Shown: positions 50,007 through 58,315 of the stretch, one piece after another
Layout: the number at the start of each line of letters is the position of its first letter
How positions within the stretch are numbered: position 1 is the first letter of the stretch
From: Candidatus Eisenbacteria bacterium
GTDB taxonomy: Bacteria; Orphanbacterota; Orphanbacteria; Orphanbacterales; Orphanbacteraceae
Assembly: GCA_016930695.1 (NCBI GenBank)
Contig: JAFGGD010000058.1
Span: 1 to 64,000, forward strand
DNA: 64,000 nucleotides
Direction: 5' to 3'
Notes under the pieces: model-generated
Databases searched by the model: none
Told to the model about the DNA's origin: nothing
What the model saw: only the letters and a program-made list of their open reading frames with translations
Made by a program: the position numbers and the translations under genes

Positions 50007-52229
50007 TCAGAAGGAAACCCGGACGCCGACCATGGGGAGCAGCGGCAGCATGCTCACGTCCTCGATCTTCACCGGGTTCTCGCTGGTGTCGTAAATCCGG
50101 AAGAACACGTTGTCGTGGTTCAGCACGTTGATGACTTGAATGTTCGGCTCGATGATCATCCCGCGCCACTTCGTCGTCCGGTAGAGGCCGACGTCGAGGC
50201 GCTGATAGTCGGGAAGCCGGTAGGCGTTCATCTCGCCGTCCAAGGTGACGTCGTACTCGCGGCCGTTGATGTCCCGCACGGTGTAGCGCCCGGCGGGGAG
50301 GGTGGCCGGTTGGCCGCTTCCGTACTTGAAGGCGACGCCGAGACGCCACTTCTCGCCCAGGGGGCGCTCCTGCATCAGCACGAAGTTGTGGCGCCGGTCG
50401 TAGTCCGTGTAGAACTCCTTGCCGTAGTTGTAGCCGTCGATCTCCCGCTTGGTCCATCCGAGGGAGTAACCGAGCCATCCCTCGAAGCCGGCGTACCTGT
50501 TCCGGAGATAGAAGTCGCAGCCGTAGGCTTCCCCGTCGCCGCTGTCGAAGAGATCGCCCATCTTGGCGTCGCTCTCGACGAGCGAATTGCCGTACTCCTC
50601 GCTGAACTGCACCATGTTCCGGTACGGCTTGTAGTAGCCCTCCACCGAGAGGTCGAAGGTGGAATAGGGTCCCAGCTCGAAACCGAGGATGTAGTGGTCC
50701 GCGTTTCCGGGATCGAGGGTTTCGTCCACCGGGAACCACATGTCGGCGAATCCGGCGCCGTCCTCGGAGACGAGGTTGAGGTATTGGTGATAGCGGCCGT
50801 AGGTGGCGTGCACCGCCAGCGCCTCGGTGAGGCGCCGCCGCACCGAAAGGCGCGGACCGGCGTTGAAGTAGCCGCCGTCGTTGTAGTAGTCGAGCCGGAG
50901 CCCCGCCTCCACGTCGACCAGCGGGCTCACCCGCCAGGTGTCCTGCACGTAAAGCGCCGAATAGTAGCCGTCGTAGTGGACGTTCAGATCCTCGTTCTCG
51001 TAGCCCCGCCGGAAGCGGAAGTCGAGCGCCTTCACTTCGCCGCCGAACTCGACCACGTGATTCGCCGAAGGGGTCCATGCGGCGTTCCCCTTGACGCAGA
51101 CGTCGTCGATCTCGTTCTTCATCTCGAACTCGAGGTCCCGGAAGGCCATCGCCGCGGTGGAGCGGAAGCGGCTGTAGCCGATCATCAGGTTCGTGTAGAG
51201 CCGGCTCCCGAAGAGGTGTGTCCAGCGGAGGCTCGCCGCGGTGTTTCCCCACTCCATGAGCATGTCGAGCCCGGTCCGGTCCCAGTCGAGTTGGTCCAGC
51301 CCGTTGTAAAGGCTGAGCGAGGCGCGGTCGTTCTCGTCGATGTCCCAGTTCAGCTTGCCGTGGAGGTCGTAGAACTTGTAAGGGAGGTCGATGTCCATCG
51401 CTTTCGCGAGCTGCTCGATGTAGGTGTGGCGCGCCGAAACCATCCAGGAGCCCTTCGCCCACGGCCCCTCCACGGTCGCCGCCGAGGCGATGACGCTCGT
51501 CCGGATCGTCCCCTCCACTTCCTTCCGGTTGCCGTCCCGGTTGTGCACGTCCAGGAGCGACGAGAGCCGGCCGCCGTAGCGCGCCGGGAAGCCCGCCTTC
51601 TGCAGGTCCACCGTGCGGACCGCGTCGGTGTTGAATGTGCTGAAGAAGCCGAAGAGGTGGCTCGGGTTGTAGACGTCCGCGTCGTCCAGGAGGATCAGGT
51701 TCTGGTCCGGGCTGCCGCCGCGCACGTAAAGGCCGGCGGAGAAATCGGAGAGGGAGGCGACGCCGGGGAGCATCTGCACCGATCGGAGGAGGTCCGTCTC
51801 GATGATCGCCGGGATCCGGTTCAGCTCCTTCGTGGAGAGGGAGAGGCGCCGGTGGCGGACGCCGAGCACTTCCTCCTCGGCGGTCACTTCGATCGCCTCC
51901 ACCTCGTTTTCCCGCGGCGGGAGTTCCACGGTGAGGAGGATCTCGTCCTCCTCGGCGAGTTTCATCTCCCGCGTGACCGGCTCGTAGCCGACGTGCTGGA
52001 AGACGAGGACGTAGGTCCCCGCCGGGATGCCGGCGAGTGCGTAGTGTCCTTTCGTGTCGGCGATGCGCGCGTGCATCGTGCCGCGGAGAAAGACCTCCGC
52101 GTAGGCGAGCGGCTCGCCGTCGTCGGCCCCGTGTATGAAGCCGCTCACGGTGGCGGCCCGCCCCGCGTGAGGGGCGAGCAGGAGGAGCGCCGCCGCGATC
52201 AGCCGGTTCCGTTTTCCTTTCCCTGTCAT
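50007..52229 (-). CDS. TonB-dependent outer-membrane receptor with carboxypeptidase-D-like N-terminal domain
   Basis: About 740 residues. The signal peptide is followed by a CarboxypepD_reg-like domain (about 25-105; TVSGFIHGADDGEPLAYAEV, GHYALAGIPAGTYVLVFQHVGY), a plug domain (LPGVASLSDFSAGLYVRGGS, NLILLDDADVYNPSH) and a beta-barrel ending VRVSF. It imports an unknown substrate with TonB energy. It is not a SusC homologue by layout: the partner is DUF4249, not SusD. ATG at 52229 is used, with GGAGG 12 bases upstream; ATG at 52241 is also possible. A -24/-12 element lies about 120 bases upstream, so sigma-54 control is likely. Confidence 0.9.
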   Translation of the reverse strand: MTGKGKRNRLIAAALLLLAPHAGRAATVSGFIHGADDGEPLAYAEVFLRGTMHARIADTKGHYALAGIPAGTYVLVFQHVGYEPVTREMKLAEEDEILLTVELPPRENEVEAIEVTAEEEVLGVRHRRLSLSTKELNRIPAIIETDLLRSVQMLPGVASLSDFSAGLYVRGGSPDQNLILLDDADVYNPSHLFGFFSTFNTDAVRTVDLQKAGFPARYGGRLSSLLDVHNRDGNRKEVEGTIRTSVIASAATVEGPWAKGSWMVSARHTYIEQLAKAMDIDLPYKFYDLHGKLNWDIDENDRASLSLYNGLDQLDWDRTGLDMLMEWGNTAASLRWTHLFGSRLYTNLMIGYSRFRSTAAMAFRDLEFEMKNEIDDVCVKGNAAWTPSANHVVEFGGEVKALDFRFRRGYENEDLNVHYDGYYSALYVQDTWRVSPLVDVEAGLRLDYYNDGGYFNAGPRLSVRRRLTEALAVHATYGRYHQYLNLVSEDGAGFADMWFPVDETLDPGNADHYILGFELGPYSTFDLSVEGYYKPYRNMVQFSEEYGNSLVESDAKMGDLFDSGDGEAYGCDFYLRNRYAGFEGWLGYSLGWTKREIDGYNYGKEFYTDYDRRHNFVLMQERPLGEKWRLGVAFKYGSGQPATLPAGRYTVRDINGREYDVTLDGEMNAYRLPDYQRLDVGLYRTTKWRGMIIEPNIQVINVLNHDNVFFRIYDTSENPVKIEDVSMLPLLPMVGVRVSF

Positions 52230-52661
52230 CGGGGGGTCCATCCTCCGTTCCGTCTTCCGTGCGTCGTCGATGCCGGAAGATCCGTCCTTCGGCCCGTCCA
52301 TTTCTCGCCGGTGGGGGCGGCGGCCATCGTCGTCACCTTCACACGACAGCAGGGATCGTGCCATACGAACGGCTCCGCCGCGAGTCCCTTAGGGCTTGAA
52401 TAGACGCGGGGAACGGCGATCTCGCCGCCGCCGCGCGGCCGGCTGTCGTGATTCGGCGACACGCACCCCGGGAGGAATCGCCACAGGTGGGGCGCCGCCG
52501 CACCGTATGCGCGTTCCGCTTTTTTTTAGTCGAGAGCCGGTGATATTGGTAATGTGCGGGCGAAGGACATTCTTCCGGATCGATCGGGGGCGTCGCTTGG
52601 AGCGATCCCCGGGTCCGTGCCGGAAGGGTGGGAGTCCTATCCACGATGAGGAGGTGGTTCC
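52230..52661. other. Divergent intergenic region
   Basis: This 432-base gap lies between the TonB receptor (minus) and the vWA gene (plus). It holds the sigma-54 element at 52348-52363. An AT-richer patch at about 52520-52555, with eight T in a row, probably contains the promoter of the vWA gene, though no clear hexamer pair was found. No gene is seen. Confidence 0.55.
52348..52363 (-). promoter_or_regulatory. Sigma-54 (-24/-12) promoter of the TonB receptor operon
   Basis: On the minus strand the sequence is TGGCACG-ATCC-CTGCT: a perfect -24 block and the -12 GC at canonical spacing. Transcription would start near 52337, about 108 bases before the ATG at 52229. Confidence 0.7.
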
Positions 52662-54098
52662 ATGCGCGCTTTCCGGCCCGGATTTCTTGCCGTTTTGGTC
52701 TTCTTCCTCGTTGCGGCATCCGTCGCAGCGGAGGAGTTCCCCGAGGTCTTCTTCATTCTCGACGCGTCCGGAAGCATGTGGGGAGAAGCGGGTGAGGGGA
52801 CCAAGATCGAGGCGGCGCGGGAGGTGCTCGGCCGGCTCGTGCCGGAGCTGCCCGCCGAGGTCCGGGTCGGGTTCGCCGCCTACGGACACCGGGAGAAGAA
52901 GGACTGCGGCGACGTGGAGATCCTCATGCCTCCGGGGAGCGACGACCGGACGGGGCTGGTCACGGCCGTTCAAGCGATCCACCCTCTCGGGATGACCCCG
53001 ATCGCCGGTTCGCTGCGGATCGTTGCGTCGTCGATCGAAGGGCGCGCCGCGGAGACCACCATCGTTCTCGTGAGCGACGGGAAGGAGACGTGCGACGCCG
53101 ACCCCTGCGCCGTGGCGGCGGATCTGAAGAAGGCGGGGGCGCGCTTCGTTCTGCACGTGGTCGGTTTCGACGTGACCGATGAGGAGAAAGGACAACTCCT
53201 CTGCATCGCCGAGGCGGGGGGCGGGCGCTACTTCGCCGCCGGCGACGCGGAGGAGCTTCTCGCCGCGCTCCGGGAGGTGGGGGAGGAAGTCGCCGGCAAG
53301 GTGGAGGAGGTGAAGAGCACCCGCGTGAAAGCGTCCACCGGCCTCGGCAAGCTGCGCCTCCTTCTTCCCGAGGCTTCGGCGATTTCCCTGGGCGGGATCC
53401 GGATCTTGAAATCCGCCGACGGCGCGAAGGTGAAGGAGGCGGAGGTGGGCCCCGAGAGTCTCCACCCGCTCCTCGCCGGCGACTACCGTCTCGTTCTCCT
53501 CTTCGGCAACCCGAACTACAAGCCGCCGACGGAGGTCGAGATCGATCCCTTCACCGTCGCCGGCGGTGGGACGACGGAGGTCGTTCTCGGTTCGATCGGT
53601 TTCCGCGTCGACGAGGAACTGCCGGACCTGAACCTGGACGGCATCCTCCTCCGGAGGAGCGGCGAGGAGGATCTCCTCCTCGACCTCAACGTGGACGGCA
53701 ACGACTACTACCTCTGGAAGGCGAAGCCGATCCCGGCGGGGCGTTACGATGTGCTTCTCCGGTATTACCGGTCCCCCGAACCGATGGTCCTCTTCGAGGG
53801 GGTGGAGGTCCGGGCGGGGGAGGAGACTCCTCTCGTCGTGAACACCGGCTTCGTGCTGACCCCCCCCGCCTCGGGCGGAGTGACCGGATGGGATCTGGTC
53901 CCCGCCGGGGGATCGGAACCGATCATTCAGGTGCGCCGCGGCTGGGACAACCAGGAACCTCTCTGGCGGCGTTTCGTCGTCCCTCCCGGAACGTACGACC
54001 TGATGCTCCATCTGGACGGGATGGAGGAGCCCCTTCCGGCGGGCCAAGGGATCCGTATCGAAGCGGGTGAGACGATGGAGTTCGATTCCGGGCTCTGA
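52662..54098 (+). CDS. Exported von Willebrand factor A-domain protein
   Basis: A 478-residue secreted or periplasmic protein. A signal peptide ends near residue 22 (VAAEE). The vWA domain covers about 25-205; its metal-ion-dependent adhesion site is seen in FILDASGSMWG, with the Thr in GMTPIAGS and the Asp in LVSDGKETCDADPC. The C-terminal ~260 residues are beta-rich with three or more repeated strands ending in pro-collagen-like beta-sandwich modules (GDYRLVLLFGNPNYKPPTEVE and PAGRYDVLLRYYRSPEPM). It probably binds a protein partner at the envelope. GAGGAGG lies just before the ATG. It is followed by the choice-of-anchor-A gene. Confidence 0.88.
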   Translation: MRAFRPGFLAVLVFFLVAASVAAEEFPEVFFILDASGSMWGEAGEGTKIEAAREVLGRLVPELPAEVRVGFAAYGHREKKDCGDVEILMPPGSDDRTGLVTAVQAIHPLGMTPIAGSLRIVASSIEGRAAETTIVLVSDGKETCDADPCAVAADLKKAGARFVLHVVGFDVTDEEKGQLLCIAEAGGGRYFAAGDAEELLAALREVGEEVAGKVEEVKSTRVKASTGLGKLRLLLPEASAISLGGIRILKSADGAKVKEAEVGPESLHPLLAGDYRLVLLFGNPNYKPPTEVEIDPFTVAGGGTTEVVLGSIGFRVDEELPDLNLDGILLRRSGEEDLLLDLNVDGNDYYLWKAKPIPAGRYDVLLRYYRSPEPMVLFEGVEVRAGEETPLVVNTGFVLTPPASGGVTGWDLVPAGGSEPIIQVRRGWDNQEPLWRRFVVPPGTYDLMLHLDGMEEPLPAGQGIRIEAGETMEFDSGL

Positions 54099-54157
54099 TC
54101 CGTTGAAGGGGGAGATTCCTCTACACCGGCGTCGTCCCGGGCGCCGCCCGCGGGACC

Positions 54158-54187
54158 GGGCGCTCCGATCTCCCCGCCGGAGCGCCC
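54158..54187 (+). terminator. Possible terminator hairpin between vWA and choice-of-anchor-A genes
   Basis: GGGCGCTCC and GGAGCGCCC pair perfectly over a 12-base loop, and a second hairpin (GTCCCG/CGGGAC) lies just before. The tail is C-rich with few T, so termination would be weak or partial. Confidence 0.35.
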
Positions 54188-54283
54188 CCCGCCTTCTTCC
54201 ACGAAGCCCTCAAGATCCGCGGCGCTCCTGCCGATCCATGGGACAGACGCGATAAACCATCCCTGTCTTGGAGGATCTTCGCG

Positions 54284-55267
54284 ATGTTCCGTGGTTTTTC
54301 GATCGCCCTCGTTCTCACGGCCGTCCTTCTGCCCGGCGCCGCCGCGGCCGGGTCCGGCGTCGACCCCTTTCTCTTCTTCAATGTTTTCAGCCTGGGCGAC
54401 ATCGGGAGCGCCGCCTCTCCTTATCACAGCGACTATCAGGGGATCGGCGGCTGCGCCGGCTCCGCGTGGTTCAGCGGGATGTCCCTGAACGACGTCGGGC
54501 CCGTTCCCGGCGACTTCGCTTTCTTCGCGGGGGAAACATTTACGTTTACGGGAGCGGTGAACAACGGCGGCGTCGAGGCGGGGGGAGACGTTTTCCTCAC
54601 GGGAGTGAGCGTGCAGGGGGACGTGGTTTCCGGCGGGGACGTGACCGGCTCGGGAGGAAGCGTGAACGGCGATCTGACCGCGGCGGGAACGGCGACGCTC
54701 ACCGCCCTCACCGTTTCGGGAGCTGTTTCCGAAGGGATCCCCTTCACGCCCACGGTCGACCCGGACGCCGTCTCCTCTTTCCTGCTCGCCCGCTCGACCT
54801 ACTACGGAGCGCTGCCGGCGACCGGCTCCCCCTTCGTCGGCGGCCAGGTGGCTTTCAACGGCGCAGCCGGAACGAACGTGTTCGACGTGGACGCCTCGGC
54901 GATCGACGCCGCATGGGGGGTCGCCGTCGTCGCGCCCGCCGAGGCCACGGTCATCGTGAACGTCCGCGGCACCGCCGGTGCGATCACCAACATGGACTGG
55001 CAGGTGAGCGGCGGCATTCCGCTCGACCACCTGCTGATTCACTTCCCCGAGGCGGACTCTCTCCGCATCACCGGCGTCGCGGTGCGCGGCAACATCCTCG
55101 CGCCTCACGCCATCTGCGATTTCCCCTCCGGGCTCGTGACCGGCGGGCTTTGGGTCGGCGAACTCCGGGGAGGCGGCCAGGTGAACCACGGCTTCTTCAC
55201 CGAACCGCAGCCGCCCACGTCGGTGCGGAGCGCCTCCTGGGGATCGGTGAAACGGATGTTCCGTTGA
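54284..55267 (+). CDS. Choice-of-anchor-A family secreted protein
   Basis: A 327-residue exported protein with a signal peptide of about 21 residues (AAAAG). The opening FLFFNVFSLGDIGSAASPYHSDYQ is replaced here by its key pieces: NVFSLGDI, then SDYQGIGGCAG. Together with beta-helical Gly/Asn repeats (GGVEAGGDVFLTGVSVQGD, GGSVNGDLTAAGTATLT) and the C-terminal LIHFPEADSLRITGVAVRG followed by NILAPHA, this matches the choice-of-anchor-A domain, an adhesion-type repeat fold. The tail PPTSVRSASWGSVKRMFR is short and basic and may be an anchoring signal. It is convergent with, and two bases from, the next gene. Confidence 0.8.
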   Translation: MFRGFSIALVLTAVLLPGAAAAGSGVDPFLFFNVFSLGDIGSAASPYHSDYQGIGGCAGSAWFSGMSLNDVGPVPGDFAFFAGETFTFTGAVNNGGVEAGGDVFLTGVSVQGDVVSGGDVTGSGGSVNGDLTAAGTATLTALTVSGAVSEGIPFTPTVDPDAVSSFLLARSTYYGALPATGSPFVGGQVAFNGAAGTNVFDVDASAIDAAWGVAVVAPAEATVIVNVRGTAGAITNMDWQVSGGIPLDHLLIHFPEADSLRITGVAVRGNILAPHAICDFPSGLVTGGLWVGELRGGGQVNHGFFTEPQPPTSVRSASWGSVKRMFR

Positions 55268-55269
55268 TC

Positions 55270-55986
55270 CTAAAGGGCGCCGAGCCGCCTCAGCATTTCC
55301 CGGCCGTTCTCGTTTTCGGGATTCCTCGCGATCGATTCCCGGTAGTGCCGAACCGCCGCTTCCCGGTCGCCGCGGGTCATGTACGCCTCGGCGAGGCTAT
55401 CGTGTGCGTTCCACGATTCGGGAAATTTCTCCACGTTGATCCGGAGGACGGCGATCGCCTCCTCCGCGCGCCCCTCCCCGAGAAGGCGGTAGCCCAGAAC
55501 GTTCAGCGCGTATTCGGAGAAGATGTACCGGTTTCCCGGATTTCGGCGGATTTCGTCGAGCATCCCTTTCGAATCCTCGATGGATGAACCGTCGAGGGCC
55601 GCCGCGATCGCGTTCGCCCCGTCCTCGTGGTGCGCCCGCCAGAAAGCGGGGAACATGCGCCCCTCGTGGTCTTCCGCGACCCAGTCCCGGCCGTTTTCCC
55701 GGTACGGTTCCCAATCCTTGACGTAAGAGAAAGAGCTGTCGATGGAGAGACGGCCGAGCGCCGTCTCATAGTCCCATCCCTCCGCCGCCGTCCTCTCGAT
55801 CGCACTCCAAAGATCCCGGATGTAACGCCGCCTCTGCTCGATCTCCGTGCGGGGCGTGGGACCGTCCCAGCCGCCGCACAGCACCCACGGGTGATCCACG
55901 TCACCGTCCAGCAGGTCCTCCATCACCGACGTCCAACGGGGGACGTCCGGAGCGATGCCCGACCCGGGGATGGGGGCGAGGTGCAA
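55270..55986 (-). CDS. TPR protein, probably the C-terminal remnant of an MBL-fold hydrolase
   Basis: About 238 residues from a TTG at 55986. The C-terminal ~100 residues hold two TPR motifs (NRYIFSEYALNVLGYRLLGE, ESWNAHDSLAEAYMTRGDRE). The N-terminal 90 residues look like the tail of a metallo-beta-lactamase-fold enzyme: the W-x-x-VMEDLL...PWVLCGGWDGPTPRTEIEQ layout and RRRYIRDLWSAIE resemble the GHG-containing end of such proteins, with the zinc-binding GHG read as GGW. The catalytic HxHxDH half is absent. The same frame continues only ~17 codons upstream to a TAG. I read it as a truncated or decayed gene still able to make a TPR protein. No ribosome binding site is clear. Confidence 0.6.
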   Translation of the reverse strand: MHLAPIPGSGIAPDVPRWTSVMEDLLDGDVDHPWVLCGGWDGPTPRTEIEQRRRYIRDLWSAIERTAAEGWDYETALGRLSIDSSFSYVKDWEPYRENGRDWVAEDHEGRMFPAFWRAHHEDGANAIAAALDGSSIEDSKGMLDEIRRNPGNRYIFSEYALNVLGYRLLGEGRAEEAIAVLRINVEKFPESWNAHDSLAEAYMTRGDREAAVRHYRESIARNPENENGREMLRRLGAL

Positions 55987-56327
55987 GGCGTTGAAGGGGA
56001 GAAACGAAACGGGCTTTGTTCCGCGACGCTATTCTCCGGCGCCGAGACCGGAGAGAGTCGCGAGTCTCGTTGCGGGACGGATCGTGCATTCTTGTTCTCC
56101 TGGTTGCGGGATCGAGACTCTCCACGGGGGCGCTCATCGATCCTCTCTCCGTTGCGCGAATCCGCCGCGGGCGCCGCCGGATCTCCTTCCCTATCGGACG
56201 CCGGATTCGTATAGTGGCCCATGAGCGTAGGCTGGCGGATCGAACGGTCCTCCCGGCCCCGGCCCCGCCTTCCGGCTCCCACCCGAGGAATCGGGCCGAT
56301 CATCAACGATTCACGGAGGTATACCTC
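55987..56327. other. Intergenic region, possible relic
   Basis: This 341-base gap between the MBL-TPR remnant (minus) and a lipoprotein gene (plus) shows no gene. The missing N-terminal half of the MBL-type protein is not found in any minus-strand frame here. A weak plus-strand promoter (TTCCCT at 56187-56192, 17 bases, TATAGT at 56210-56215) could drive the lipoprotein gene. Confidence 0.5.
56187..56215 (+). promoter_or_regulatory. Possible promoter of the lipoprotein gene
   Basis: TTCCCT and TATAGT are 17 bases apart. Only the -10 is close to consensus. The start at 56328 would have a leader of about 105 bases. Confidence 0.4.
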
Positions 56328-57074
56328 ATGGCGTGTCGTTGGAATGGGAGCGTGGCCGCCGCCTGGATCGCCACGGCGGCCGCCTGGATCGCGCTGTACA
56401 GCCTCCCCGGCTGCGGCGTGGAGGAGACGCCCGCCGGGTCGAGCAACCGGAATCCGGTGATCGATTCCGTCACCGTCCACCCCGACACGGTTCTCAAAGG
56501 GGAGCGGGACACGGTGGAGGTGGTGGTTTACGCCTACGACCCCGACGGCGATTCTCTTACCTACAGCTTCTCCAGTGGTGGTGGACCGATCTACCTGACC
56601 GGGACGCGATCGCGGATCTTCTGGTTGCCTCCGGACACGCTCGGGCCCTGGACGATGCTCGCCTCCGCGATGGACGGCCGGGACGGCGTCGCCTCCCGCG
56701 CGGCCACGGTGATCGTCACGGAGTTGCCGACCGGCCTCTCCGGCACGGTGCAGCTCGCCGTCGGCGCGCCGGGAACGATGATCGGCGCCCGCCTCTATCT
56801 CTTCGACAGTCTCGACGACTTCGAACATCGGCGGGACTTCATGAAGATCTGGATCCCCGAGACCTCCCCCGCCACGTACAACTTCACGATCGCCAACCTG
56901 CGTCCCGGCGCGTATTACCTCGACGTCTGGAAGGATCTCGACGAGGACCAGGAGTTGGGCCCGGACGATCTGTACGGCCTCTACGGCACGGGTCGTCCCC
57001 CCAACGCCCAACCGCAGGCCGCCCAGGTGATCCAGAACCGCATCACCCGTCTCGGGATCCTTACCGTGGAATAG
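56328..57074 (+). CDS. Lipoprotein with Ig-like domain, function unknown
   Basis: About 248 residues from the ATG at 56328, which has GGAGGT eight bases upstream; the frame open to 56016 is not coding in style. The signal peptide ends in the lipobox LPGC (about residue 29). The mature protein has an Ig/PKD-like fold (NPVIDSVTVHPDTVLKGERD, VYAYDPDGDSLTYSFSS) followed by a second beta-rich domain with NFTIANLRPGAYYLDVWKDL and an acidic DEDQELGPDDLYG loop like those that bind calcium. It is 131 bases before the sigma-factor operon and probably separate from it. Confidence 0.7.
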   Translation: MACRWNGSVAAAWIATAAAWIALYSLPGCGVEETPAGSSNRNPVIDSVTVHPDTVLKGERDTVEVVVYAYDPDGDSLTYSFSSGGGPIYLTGTRSRIFWLPPDTLGPWTMLASAMDGRDGVASRAATVIVTELPTGLSGTVQLAVGAPGTMIGARLYLFDSLDDFEHRRDFMKIWIPETSPATYNFTIANLRPGAYYLDVWKDLDEDQELGPDDLYGLYGTGRPPNAQPQAAQVIQNRITRLGILTVE

Positions 57075-57205
57075 GGCCGCCATTCTCTTTCGGGAATCTC
57101 CACGACGCCGGCGCGTTCCCGGACGGGCGTGTTTTTTCGCGTGCCCCGCAACCCTTTCGTCGCGTCCGGCGACTCAGGGGTGAAGGGAACGGTGAAGGAC
57201 CTCAC

Positions 57206-57736
57206 ATGCGCGAAGACAGGAAGCTGGTCGAAGCGGTCCGCTTCGGCGGGGACGAGGACGCGTTCCGCCGGCTGTACCGCCGGCACACGCCGCGGTTGTA
57301 CGCCTTCTCGTCCCGCTTTCTCGGCGGCGAGGGGCCGGAGGCGGAGGACGCGGTTCAGGAGACGTGGATCCGCGCCTGCCGGGGGCTGGACCGTTTCCGC
57401 TGGGAGGCCGCCTTCCCGACGTGGCTCACGGGGATCGCGATCCGCGTCTGTCGGGACCGGATCCGAAAGCGGGCCCGGGAGAGGACGGAGCCGCTCGAAA
57501 ACGCACCCGAAGGATCCGCCGCCGGAAACCCGCTCGTGCGGATCGACCTGGAAAGGGCGGTCGCGTCGCTTTCCGGCGCGGACCGCGAGGTGCTCCTCCT
57601 GCATGATCTGGAAGGATGGAAGCACCGCGAGATCGCCGCGTGCCTCGGAATCTCCGAGGGGACTTCGAAGAGCCGTCTCAGTCGGTCGCGCGCCCGGATT
57701 CGATCCCTTCTGCGAGAAGAGGGAGAAGAACGATGA
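57206..57736 (+). CDS. ECF-type RNA polymerase sigma factor
   Basis: A 176-residue sigma-70-family extracytoplasmic-function factor. Region 2 reads DEDAFRRLYRRHTPRLYAFS and EAEDAVQETWIRACRGLDRF; the -10-recognition FPTWLTGIAIRVCRDRIRK follows. Region 4 is EVLLLHDLEGWKHREIAACL and GISEGTSKSRLSRSRARI. The ATG at 57206 (GAAGGA upstream) starts where homology begins; a much longer frame upstream is not real. It overlaps the following gene by four bases (ATGA), typical of sigma/anti-sigma pairs. It probably reports an envelope or redox signal; the regulon is unknown. Confidence 0.92.
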   Translation: MREDRKLVEAVRFGGDEDAFRRLYRRHTPRLYAFSSRFLGGEGPEAEDAVQETWIRACRGLDRFRWEAAFPTWLTGIAIRVCRDRIRKRARERTEPLENAPEGSAAGNPLVRIDLERAVASLSGADREVLLLHDLEGWKHREIAACLGISEGTSKSRLSRSRARIRSLLREEGEER

Positions 57737-58281
57737 ACCGAAACGACGAAATCGGGGACGAGGGGAATCCCCTCGATCGGCTCCCGCGGGAGATGGATCC
57801 CGGTCCTCACCTGGAGGAGCGGGTCGTTCGCGCCCTCCGCGCCGAGGGCATTCTCCGCCGGAAGAGTGGCGGGCGGCCCCTCCGGGTTCCGCTTCTGGCG
57901 GCCGCGGCGGCGGCCGCGGCGGTCGCGATCGCCTGGGGTGGTTTCACGGCCGGTTACCGGACCGGCGCCCGGCAGGCGATGAATCTGGCGCGGGAGATGC
58001 GGGAAGAGGACGGCCGGCGCGTCGCGGAGCAGGTCCAAAGAGCGGGATCGGCCTATCTGGCCGCGCTGGCGGTGCTGGCGCGAACCGGTTCGGGTGATCC
58101 CGCCGCGCGGGATCAGGGGCGGGAGGCGGCCGTGGCCGTTCTCTACGCCGCCGCGCATCGCGTGGCGGACCTCGCCCCGGAGGATCCGGCCCTTCAAAGC
58201 ATCGCCTTGCTCCTTTCCGGGGGGGCGGAGAACGATTCGTCCGGCACGGGACCGGAGGGGGACGGTTTGGTTTGGTTCTAA
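57733..58281 (+). CDS. Probable anti-sigma factor, single-pass membrane protein
   Basis: About 182 residues. The N-terminal ~50 residues are cytoplasmic and carry PHLEERVVRALRAEGIL, a short pattern often seen at the start of anti-sigma-type proteins, but no zinc HxxxCxxC is present. A single hydrophobic helix follows (about 55-75, LLAAAAAAAAVAIAWGGF), and the rest is outside and alpha-helical. Overlap with the sigma gene by four bases (ATGA) makes an anti-sigma role the best guess. The Ala-rich outer domain resembles nothing I can name, so signal sensing is inference. Confidence 0.65.
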   Translation: MNRNDEIGDEGNPLDRLPREMDPGPHLEERVVRALRAEGILRRKSGGRPLRVPLLAAAAAAAAVAIAWGGFTAGYRTGARQAMNLAREMREEDGRRVAEQVQRAGSAYLAALAVLARTGSGDPAARDQGREAAVAVLYAAAHRVADLAPEDPALQSIALLLSGGAENDSSGTGPEGDGLVWF

Positions 58282-58315
58282 ACTCATTCGGCCTTGAAGG
58301 CTTTGGAGCCGGGAG

